A stretch of 64,000 nt of DNA from Plectosphaerella cucumerina (lineage: Eukaryota > Ascomycota > Sordariomycetes > Glomerellales > Plectosphaerellaceae): contig JAGPXD010000005.1 of NCBI GenBank assembly GCA_020746995.1, forward strand, positions 2,418,001 to 2,482,000, read 5' to 3'. Below are positions 23,201-33,779 of the stretch, one piece after another. The translations under genes were made by a program, and so were the position numbers. The first letter of the stretch is position 1; each line of letters opens with the position of its first letter. The notes beneath the pieces are model-generated. The model saw nothing but the letters and a program-made list of their open reading frames with translations. It made no database searches and was not told the origin of the DNA.

Positions 23201-25543
23201 TCTATCTATCGATAGTAGTAATATAACTAGGTATTATATCGGAATTACTTACTATTATTATAAAAGATATAACTATAAATATTATCTTTAAAGTAACTAT
23301 TATCGTGATTATAGGAAGAATTATTACTAAAGTTTCTATAATAAATACTATTACTAAAGTTATTATAGTAATTACTATTACTAAAGTTATTATAGCTAGA
23401 ATACTTATTATAAATACTACTTTTATAAAAGTTACTATATAGGCGGTTATTATAGTTACTATTACGGTATCTACCTTATTCGCTATAAAAGCCGTTACTA
23501 TAATAAATACCTCTATAGTTAGCCTAATTAATACCGTTATAACTATTATTATCTTCTATAATAAAGGTAAGTATTTTATTCTCGGGGATAGTAGTAGTAA
23601 GGCTAGGCGGGGCGGGTAAAGTCTTATTACTATAAAAACTTAGTTAGTTATACCGGAGAGTATTATTTTAAATATCGTTATTAAGTTTTTCTTTATATAT
23701 ATATACTTATTCCTAGATTTACCGGATAAATTAGTTAAGAGTAGGTATATTATTAGGGCTTACTAATATCTTACGTAGGTTTAAGTTAATCCTAAACTAA
23801 ATTTAGGTTTAGATAGTAAATAATATAAATATACTTATCCTTTTAAATAATTAGCATATTTATAGGGTTTAGGTAGTAAAGTTAGTACTTTTAATAATAT
23901 TACGGGATATAAACTTTATATTATTTAGGTAAGTAATAGTTATAAATACCGTCGGGTATTAGTATTTATAAAGTAAATTAAACTAAGTATTAAGGCTATA
24001 CTTTACCTCTTAGTATTAAACTTTACTAAGGTTAGTAAGTTATTATTATTATATAAGGCTAGTATATAACTAGTAAAGATTAGTATATATAAGCTTAAGG
24101 CGCTTAGTAGTATTATAATTCTTATAGATATTCTCGATAAAGAGGTTAATATCCTACTAGTAGACTTTATATCTAGATATAATAAATATAGGGCTATCGG
24201 TATCTACCGAAATTAGAGTAAAGAAACTAATATCTTAAAACTTCTAGTTATTACTTATATCTATATATAGGGGTAGGAACCTACCTAGTAGTATTTAGAA
24301 CTACTTATCTAAGAGCTAGATAGTAACTATATCGGGTGTTATAAGTAGTAACTCCGATTATATAGGTATAGGTATCTATATTAGTAGTTATAGTAAAGGC
24401 GATTTAATAAACGGATTTAAAGAGTTAGTTAGTAAAAAACTCTAAGTAACCTAGAGTAGTAAATCTCTATACTAGTCTTTTACTAACTAATTAGTATTAT
24501 TAACTAGTTACTTATTAGATAATACTATTAATTATAATAGTAACTAAAAACGTTATATTACTAAAGGTTTATAAGTATACTAACGGATTAGATAGGCAAT
24601 AGTTTATCTCTATACCTTACTTAAGTAGATAGGAATAAAGGTTTATTTATTATTAAAATAGGTTAATATAATAGGATAAATACCTATTAATACCGGGTGT
24701 TATAATAGCGGGGGAGGGTTAGAAACTAGGGATAAACTCTCTATTAATATCTAAGGGTATAGTTATAGTTAGTATAATACGGGTTAGTATAATATAGTTA
24801 CGGGAAAAAATCCTAGTAATAGATTTTACTTAATATTTAGTAAGGGTTAATCGGGGTCTAAGAGTTATGTAGTATCTAGTCTTAGGGAATAGGGTATAAC
24901 AGGACTAGTAAGGGGATCCGGGGATTCTATTAGAACCGGGCGGAGTAGTAGTCTTTATAGAAATAGTTATAATACTACTTATTATACTAGTTACTAAAAA
25001 GGATATCTTAATAGACTACTATAATAAATAGTACTTATAAACCCGATATATTTAATAACTATTAGGAAATTAGCCTTAAATATAGCCTTATTAGTATACT
25101 AGCCGGGTAGATAGGAGTTAGGGATAGACTAACGGGTTTATATAGTTAGTAGTACGGGCGGTAGATATATAGCCGCTACTAGTACTACTTTATATACTTT
25201 AACGGAAAAGAAGTTTATATTGATATTAATAGGATTTAATATAATAAATATAGTAATATTAGTAAGTTCCCTATTAACTATAGATCTAGATTATACTATA
25301 GATTAGAACTACTATATAATAGTAGGGTAGTTACTAGGGATAATAATCTACGGGGTAGAATATATATATATACTAGGTTATATAGTAGGGTTTTATATAG
25401 ACTAATAAAAGTAGTAGGTACTATAGGCTAATAAGAGTATAGGAATAAAGGGTAAGTAGGTTAGAACTAGATTTACTATAGGGGGTAGGTAATACTATAA
25501 TACTAGGTATTAAAAGTAGGAGATATACGGGGTAGTAATATAA

Positions 25544-26063
25544 GGGCCTGTCTAGAGAGGCAGTATAAATAGCTAGAGAGGCAGTAAAAAGTAGAGACCC
25601 CGGGTAGCCCAAGCGTCACCCGTTACCTAAAACCCGAGGTGTAGGTAATCTAATCCGCGCTTTACCCCAAAGCGGAATTCTGACTTAGCCCAAGCGCGCT
25701 CTAAGCTCAATTGGGATTCTACCGCCTACGCCCGCCCACCGTATTTATTGCTTCACCAATGTCAACCCGAATAGCTTCAATTAACGACCTTACGACCGGC
25801 AGTTCAATTAAACCGTTACGCCGGGGCGCGCCGATCGGCGACCTCGCGATAGCTTCAATCGGACCCACAGGCCCTACGCGACAAGGGCTTCAGGGGGTCG
25901 AGTCAGCAAGTCTTCAGTGGATACAAAAACAGCTGTTTTTAGCTGGGACCTGATATAAGCTAAGGACAGGTTCGGATGGAAAAGCCGCTTAATCGGGTTA
26001 GCGCAGTCCGCCCCATTATTTACTACCTCTCTAGCCATTTATACTACCTCTCTAGACAGGCCC
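25544..26063 (-). mobile_element. Family B non-autonomous DNA transposon, copy B3 (lightly mutated)
   Basis: A 520-bp copy with perfect termini GGGCCTGTCTAGAGAGG and CCTCTCTAGACAGGCCC and a perfect 8-bp duplication TAATATAA (25536-25543 and 26064-26071). Unlike the other copies it keeps many CpA and TpG pairs in its interior (about 25,580-26,020), so it is the best template for the ancestral element. The 80-codon frame inside it does not resemble a transposase and spans array sequence, so I regard the element as non-coding. Confidence 0.93.
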
Positions 26064-26519
26064 TAATATAACGGCTAATTACTAAGATAAAAAGGTCCGA
26101 TTACTATATCCTGTGATAGACTTACTATATTCCGCGATAGGGAATAGAGGGTTCCTGGAGGTACTAAATAGTAGTAGTTAACACTAGATAGGAGGAGGAT
26201 TACTTAACGGATAATAATATACGGTAGTATCTAATACTTAGTAGTAATAACGTCGCTAGTAGCGGAAGAAACTCGATAAAGAGAATAATAAGGGAAATAC
26301 TAAAGGGATTTAGTAAATAATTAATAGTATAGTATAGTAAGTATTAAGGATTTTAGCCTCTTACTACTATTATTATAGTAGCTACTAGTTATAGTAAATA
26401 GAGATATAAATATAGCTAAGTTAGCTACTAAGGGTAGCTAGCTATAATCTAGTAGTATATCACGATACTATATAGCTAGTGCCCCTACTTGTGGCTATAC
26501 CCTACTAGCTAGTAATAGT

Positions 26520-28736
26520 CTCTTTATTAATACGTCCCTAGTTATACTATATAAGCCGCTTTCTACGGATTTTAGGTTATAGAGGTAAGCTTTACTATTT
26601 ATCGTAAGCCTTAATCGCTACTATAGTCGCGGCGATATATAGGTCCCCTACGCTCTGTTATCTAGGAGTACTATATACTCTTACCCTTATAGGGTAACTC
26701 TTAAAATAAGATAGTCGGAGTTACTTTCGTTATATACTATTATATATAGGGTTTTTATAATAGTTCTTAGTACCGGCTCTTACCCTTCTCGGAGTAATAT
26801 AACTTTTTTCCGGAGTTATTATAATAACTATACCTAGTTTTAGGTTATATCTCTATTTTCCGTACGGAGGCGGTTAAAGCTTATCTAGTATTAGGGTTAT
26901 TACTTACTCTAGGAGGCGAGAGGAGTTACTATTACTTTTATATCTTAGGGAGTATCCGTTTAGTTTATTAAATCCGGATTTTATATTCTCCCTAGTTAGT
27001 ACTATCGAGGATATATAGGTAGTTACTAAGGGTTTATATAAGCCTTAACTCCTACTATAAGAGTCTTTATTCCCTAATCTTACGTACTACGTATATTTAT
27101 TAAATATTAAAGGGGTAGTTATACTAAGTAACTTCTCGATTAACGTAGGTAGATAGGTATTTAGGTAAAGATAATTAGTTTTTATATTAGGTACCTAACG
27201 GTTAGTTATTAGTATAGGAGATCTTTATTAGTATAGGTATACTTAATATATTTATTATTAGGTTATTACGGGAAGAAGTTCTTAGTAATTTTAGATTTTC
27301 GGAATTAGTTATAGTTATTATAGATATACTAGGCCTAGAAGATATCTAAGTATTATTAGTATCCTATACTTAGACGGGTATTGTCTTTATAACGGGGTAG
27401 GTACCTCGAAATAGTATATAGATACTAAGTAGCTTCTCGGGCGGGTAGCCTAAAGAGTTCTACCTTTTTATTCTCCTTAAAAGTTTTATATCTTTCTAGT
27501 ATAATAACTATTAACTAGTAGTCAGGTTACCTATTAGGGATTAATTCCTTAGAGTCGGATATCTAAGGTTTAAATATTCCTTTACTTTCTTCCTTATTGA
27601 GTTTATATATAGTAGTAAGTTACTAATTCTAACGTAGAACTTTCTCTTTTACCGGTATATTACTATATTCTAGGATAGTAATAATCCTAACGGTAGTCTA
27701 TAATTCCTTATACCTAGTAGTATTAACTTACCGGGAAGGCCCCTCGAGTTACTTAGGCTGTCGATATTTATAAGTAAAGTATCTAATCTTATAATAGTTA
27801 AAGTACTCGATATCCTTCTTATCCTTATATCCTTTCTATAATAAGTTAAGTTTTATAAGGCTTATATAAGTAGTACCTCTATAAGCCGTGGTAATATAAT
27901 AATCGTTACGGTAGGACGGGTACTAATACCTATAGCCTATATTAGTATACTATAGTCTATTAAAGTAGTTAGGTTAGTATCTATATTTCTCCTACTTATA
28001 TTTATATAGGTAGTTATCGATTTTAATAGTAGTAGTAATATAGTCGGTAAACTCGTCGGGATAGTTAAACTTAGTAGGCTTATCCTTAACTTTATCTTTA
28101 AGTCTACTATAGTAGGCTATTATAATGGACTTATTATCCTAGTTAAGGTATATAGTTACTATCGGAACTTAGTAGTATAGTCGGCTACTAACCTTATTAC
28201 TTAAGGTTTTATAGTTATTATTCCGCGGTATACTCTTTATCGGGGTCTCCGAAAGTCTTTCTAAGGTATTATTTAAATATAGCGAAAGTCCTTAAACTTC
28301 CTTTATAAGTTTATTTTAATACTTAGGGTTATTAGTATATTCTAGGTAGTCTTTCTAATAGGTTCGAACTAGTTAAGGGTATTACCTCGGAGAAAGGTAA
28401 TAGTACTAAAAACTTTATCGACTTCCTATTAAAAGTCCGTTAGTAGAATATCTAGAATACCTTAAGATAAGTAAGGAATCCGGGGAGTTTATCCTTCTTT
28501 CCGTTAAAGGTAGGAGGCTTAAGTAGCGGAGGTATAATCCTCCGGTAGCTTATTAGTAAGCTACTCCTGTATCTTATTATTTTCCTACTAAAGTTATATA
28601 ATTATAGTAAAGATAGTTTCTATACTAGCGGCGGGAGCCCTAGTAGTAGAACCGGTATCTCTAGTAACGGGCACTATAACTACTTCCTAGTATTACTTAG
28701 TAGTCGCGGAGAATATACTAAATAAAGTAATTAAAG
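26520..28736 (-). mobile_element. Chromodomain gypsy element E, gag/protease part only
   Basis: Minus-strand gypsy sequence collinear with 36,785-39,097 of element C: the gag region with a degraded zinc knuckle near 27,840-27,880 and the protease-proximal region to 26,520. RT, RNase H, integrase and the 3' LTR are missing; homology stops abruptly at the end of the copia-like copy D(-). It is a 5'-LTR-gag remnant, RIP-saturated. Confidence 0.75.
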
Positions 28737-29258
28737 TATTACGACCTAGATATAATCTTCTTAAGACTATAGGCTAGAACCGAGGTAGTCTATACTAGTA
28801 GGACGTACTAAGTAACTATTAAGTAATAGTTTAGTAGGTAGGTAACTAAGGTATTATAAAGTGTTATACTTCTCTACTAGAGATAGAGGGTATTTCTAAT
28901 AAAACTTAAATTAATTACTATTATAAGAGTTATCTATACTACCTTACTACTTAAACTATCTTAAATTCCGAGTAGCTCGGCCTAGATTACCGACTATAGT
29001 AATCTATCCCTCTAGTAAGGTTAGTTAGTTAGATTATAACTTAATATACTCTATAAGCTAAAGGCTTACTTCCTATAGTACTCTAAACTCCTAGTGTAAT
29101 TTATTAGTATAGTAGGCCTATAAGCTATCTAGCTTATAGCTTACTATACTCTAAACTCTATACACGATTAGCTAGGTATAGTAGGTCGGGTCTACTTATC
29201 CGTAGCCTAATAAGACTAACCCTTATTATCTCGCCTACTCCCTAAGCTAGGCATTATA
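28737..29258 (-). repeat. 5' LTR of gypsy element E
   Basis: A 522-bp LTR in minus orientation. On the plus strand it starts TATTACGACCTAG and ends GGCATTATA, matching the general form of the other chromodomain-gypsy LTRs, though the first half diverges from them. Some CA/TG survive near 28,861 and 29,161. Confidence 0.75.
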
Positions 29259-30330
29259 GTTATTAGAGACTACTTTATAAAGAATATTACGTTAGAACTA
29301 ATAGTTAGTATAGAAGCTAAGGTATATATAGAGTAATTTCTATAGTACTACTACTAGTACTATAGTATCCTACTTTCTATAATCTTAGACTACGGGTCTA
29401 ACTAGATAAGTAAGTTCTAAAGATATCTTTATAAACTCCTAATAATCTTATAGCGACTTAGTACTATATACTACCCGGAGTCGGATAGGAGTATAAAGTA
29501 AGCTAACTAAAAGGTATAAACCTACCTCTAACCCTATATTATATATAGCTAGGATAACTAGGATAATTAGCTTACCGTAGTATAGTTAGTACTAAATAAC
29601 CGCGAAGTTATAGTAATTAGTATAAACCTGTTCTTTATAGAATACGGGTATTAAGTTAACCCTATCTAGGTTAATAAGCCCGACCTAATCGACCCGCGAG
29701 AATATAGTATTATAGCCTTAGTAGATTACCTCTAAGATATAACCTCTTTTATCTAGGCTATAATCGTAGTGGCCTAATAGTATATAGAAGCCGTAATAAA
29801 TAAAAGGTATACTCCGGCTAAGTACTAGGAGGCGAGAGATTTCGCGTAGCTAAATCTTAAGAATTATATAAGCCCCCGCCCGTTAAAGAAACTTAACTAG
29901 GTTTACTTTAAGTATAAAATTATCTCGGTACTATACCTAGATATAGTTAAACTTATAGTACCTTTAGGTATATATCCCTACTTCTATATAACTACTTAAG
30001 GTAAGCCTACTAGGACTTAATCCCAGGATAGGTAGTAGATATTACCTAGCTAGGCCTTATCCGAGACGCCGATAGAGGAGAAGAATAGGTAATCGCGGAG
30101 ATCCTCTATACTCGGACGAAATACCGAGGTTACAGTAAAGTCTATTAGGTATTAGTTAGGTAGGAAGGTTACTTCGAGCCGACCTAAAAACTAGTTACTA
30201 ACCTAATAGATACCTAGGTTATTAATAACTTTAAAGTAAAGTATAAAACTATTATAACTAATAATAGCCTAAGTTAGTAATATAATTACTAGAAACTATA
30301 ATAAAGATATAAGTATATTATAGTTATTAT
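29259..30330 (+). mobile_element. Gypsy integrase and chromodomain fragment of a second lineage
   Basis: Reading through stops gives the late part of a gypsy integrase. An SNxISKFxRYL block lies near 29,398-29,430. A degraded YHPESDG-like block is near 29,467, followed by the region leading to SPRPLKKLN near 29,870. A chromodomain near 30,140-30,200 reads VLVRxEGYFEPTxKLVTN, with TAG or TAA in the place of Trp codons. It is distinct from the 1-2855 family. The beginning is lost against the LTR of element E. It may pair with the RT fragment at 19300-20180. Confidence 0.75.
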
Positions 30331-31874
30331 AAAGGGAATAAAGAGTAAGGAAAATATACGTATATCTTAATTAATCTAAGGGGTTATTTTAACCCGCCCC
30401 CCCGGGTTATATATAAAGAAATAAAGGCCGGAGCTTATAGTAAAGCCGTAACGAAAATAAAAGGTCGATACTTTACGTATCGGGGTTATTATCCGATATA
30501 CTACTCTAATAGGCTAGGCGGTATAGAAACTTATAAGTTTTTTTAGACTTATAGCGGAATTTAGCTATGGTTATAGTAAGGTTATAATAAAAGCCGGTAA
30601 CCTCGAGGGTTACCGGGTTAGCCTCCTAAGAGGCGGTAGCGGGCTAGTAGGATAATATTAATAATATAAAGATATAGCGAAAACGTAGCGGGAATATATA
30701 GTAGGCGCGGGGAGTACGGAAGTAATAGCTATAGGGGCTACGGGGGCGGCGGGTGTAGTAACGCCGGCGGGAGTAACGGCCTTCTTAGCGGCTGTCTTAG
30801 CCTAGCTAAAGGCCTAACGGTAGGGTAAATATATAATAATAATATAATATAATAAACCTTAGTATCTATAATATTAATATAAAAGTCGCGACCGGTAACC
30901 TAAAGGGTAGTAACGGCTATAATAATACTAGCGGGGAGTTTTACTATTAGTTAGTAATAGATACAATATAATAGATAGTAGACTTACCTCTTTATATATA
31001 TACTTTACGGTATTATACTTATAATACTTAGGGTCTATTTTAGTAGTACCTAGACTTATAACGATTAGTATATAAACTTATAGTAAAGACGGATTAAACT
31101 TACGGGTTTAATAATAGTAAGCCGTTAGAAGGGTATTAAGGCCCGACTTAGGGCTAAAGGTACCGGCGATTTTATTAGTATAACTAATATAGATAATAGG
31201 CCTCGGAAGGCCGGGAGGAGATATACTACTAGCGGTTAGATAACCTAGTAAAGATATAGTAAAGATATACGGAAAACTTATACGGAAGTTAGGTTCTAAG
31301 AACCCGGGCGGTAAGATAAGGAAAAATCTAGACGACTAGTTCGTAACTTTATATCGACTACGTAAGGGCTAAACCTACTTCGGAATCTAAAAAGGTAGTA
31401 TTACCGAGATTCTATATATATATTAACTTTTAACTTATAATAATAACTAAAACCGGAATTTACTTCAACTTTACTATAATAGCGGGACTCGGGGAAAAAC
31501 TAAACTCGCCGTAAGGCGGATAGGCGGGCGGTATAGGGTCTTAGGGTTAACTTACTTAGGAACTAAAAAGGTAAGGAAAAAGAGAAGAACTAAACTAAGT
31601 AACGGCGCCTAAGAATTAGTTTTATTATATAGTTAGCTACTTTATAGCTTTACGAGATTTTATAAGGCCTGACCTACCGGCCGGCGAAATCTATACGCTA
31701 AGTAGTCGAGGCCGCCGGGTACCTTAAGCCTAAAGCTAACCTAGCTCCTTATAATAGGTATAATAGGCGATTTAATTATAACGCCTAATTAAAGCCGTTA
31801 ATACCTTATAGCGAGGGGGCGCGGTAAGGTAGCTACGGGGTTTTTACTATATTTATACCGATACGCCCGCCCGA
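30331..31874. repeat. Degenerate repeat, unidentified
   Basis: About 1.5 kb with patches of higher GC (30,700-30,800; 31,490-31,560) and survivors of CpG. On the minus strand an Ala/Pro/Thr-rich stretch around 30,720-30,800 could be the hinge of a gag-like protein, but no domain is identifiable. It contains no credible gene; a 76-codon frame at 31798-32028 spans the border with an LTR and is accidental. Confidence 0.4.
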
Positions 31875-32405
31875 TATTATAACCTAGGTATAATCTTCTA
31901 AAGATATATAGTCTGGAACCGAGGTGGTATATACTAGTAGTACGTACTAGGCAGCTAAAGAGTAATATATCGTAGTTATCGTTATTATCGTTTATATCGT
32001 AATATCGTAAAGCGTTACGTTTTTTCACTATAGGCTAAGGAGGTTTCTAATAAAGACTTAAATTAATTACTATTATAAATCTAGGTAGAGCTATATACTA
32101 TAAGGTAGTATCTTATATAGATAGAGGTTTCTAGGGATTATATTAGATTACTTTATAATCTATTATAAGCCGACTATTAGATTACTATTATAATAACCGT
32201 AATCTATATTATATAATAATAGCCCCTACTATTTATTAAATATCTAGGGTATCTATAGTAAACCCGGAGTAAAGTAGTAAATAGGTTTACTCTCTTAGTA
32301 TTTATAATCTATAGTCCGTACTTAGTCTATATACCTAATTACCTAAGGGGGCTAGTTTCCGCGCGGTTTTAGGCCGAGTAACCTATAACCTACTTAGGTA
32401 TTATA
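31875..32405 (-). repeat. 3' LTR of element C
   Basis: This LTR is 531 bp, the same length as the LTR at 2856-3386 and closely similar to it. The adjoining plus-strand sequence AGATTCCCCTCC is the polypurine tract read in reverse. Confidence 0.88.
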
Positions 32406-33128
32406 AGATTCCCCTCCTTTAGGTTAATATCCTAGTAACTATAAATAGGTATATACCCCTATCGTTACGTCCCGTAGTCCTAATTCCTTTACTAATACCG
32501 ATATAATATCTAGTTAAATCGAAAAATGAAAATCCGATAAAACTAAATAGTATTCTATACTTATAGCTTTAATTAAATCCGATAGTAAAAACAGAATACT
32601 ATATATTTAGTATTTCTAGTATAACCTAACGTATAAGATAATACCGGGATCGACTTATTATACTATTTATATTAAGTAAGGTTATTTTTACGATAGGGTT
32701 AACGTAACTTCTACCCGTAAGTCTATCGTTCTAGTATTATATTTAGGGTTACTAATAAATTTTATAGTCGAGAAGGTATTAAAAGAATTAAAGTAATTAG
32801 ATAAGGAGATAGAAGAGAAAGAGATAGAGTTAGAGGTTCTCTAGATAAAGTTAGTAGTTATACTTAGTATAAAATTACGGATATACTAATTTCGGAAAGT
32901 AACTAAAAAGTAAGAGGAGGCCCTCTTTAGTTAAGGAATAATAAAGTTAGATAAAAAAGATAGTATTATATCTTTAACGATAGTGGAGTTTTAGGTTATA
33001 AATAACTTTAGGGAGTAGGGTACCGGGGATATATTAGATTAATCCTCCTTGTAAGTTAGCGAAAACTTTATAGATTTAGGATTATTACTATAGTTTAAGA
33101 TTAGTAATACTCCTTTAGACGTTAGGGG

Positions 33129-33779
33129 TATTAGAGATATATATTATAAGATAAATATAAGATAACTATAAGATAACTATACCTATATCTCTATATAACT
33201 ATAACTATAACTATATCTATATCTATAACTATACCTATACTCTCTGTAAGTCCTCTCCCTTACTATAGAACTAGGATAACTACGTAGGAAGACTACTACT
33301 AACGTAGGAACGGATTCCCTGAATACCTCGAAGGTCTACTACCGACGTAAGACCTACTACTATAGTAAGACCTACTACTATAGTAATACAGACTAGTATA
33401 GTAAGACCTACTATACTAGTATAACCGGATCCGTATAACCGGATCCGTAGAACCGGATCCGGATATCTAGATCTACCTAATCTAGATAATAATAGCGAAG
33501 GAATAACCGAGGTTAATAGATCTAAAGATCTGTATATACAGAGGGTAATTCCTAAGGAAAGGAACTTAGAAGAAGCATCTCTTACACACACTCACATAAT
33601 ACACCTACCTTTCCAATACTACTTCTTTACTCTTTATATCCCAGTTGTCTTCTTACTACTATAGTATCCTATACTATATAGTATATCTATTACTTCCCTG
33701 CCTTTACTACTATTATATAGTAGATATACCACCTTATATCCTCATATACCTTTAATAATATCCTCATATACCTTTAATA
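33129..33779 (-). repeat. Solo LTR, family S, copy S2, nested in element C
   Basis: A 651-bp solo LTR in minus orientation with a perfect 5-bp duplication AGGGG (33124-33128 and 33780-33784). It is inserted between the integrase/chromodomain end and the 3' LTR of element C. It keeps more CA/TG than its surroundings (33,575-33,660). The first 20 or so bases of the LTR are present twice in tandem at 33,740-33,779. The 103-codon minus frame here is a by-product of low RIP and crosses LTR repeats. Confidence 0.9.

Larger units (their letters stand above)
21339..26519 (-). mobile_element. Copia-like element, copy D(-), RIP-destroyed, carrying B2 and B3
   Basis: This is the inverted counterpart of 13470-18165. 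Similarity can be followed almost without a gap once the two family B insertions are removed. Landmarks are the GAGGAGG block near 22,390, the zinc-finger/Asn-rich region near 23,200-23,600, and the ACGGAAAAGAAG block near 25,200. The right end stops at TTACTAGCTAGTAGGG reversed (about 26,505-26,519), abutting a truncated gypsy element. The left end abuts solo LTR S1. No open frame remains. Confidence 0.7.

Noticed and set aside
25711..25953. 80-codon frame inside family B copy B3, considered as a transposase remnant
   Set aside because: It spans the internal repeat array, has no DDE or BED/hAT motif, and is closed in the sister copies; the element is far too short for a transposase.
31798..32028. 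76-codon minus frame
   Set aside because: It crosses the boundary between unrelated repeat sequence and the element C LTR.
33280..33591. 103-codon minus frame, and a related one at 44348-44602
   Set aside because: Both are inside family S solo LTRs and run across their tandem repeats; they are open only because these copies are lightly mutated.
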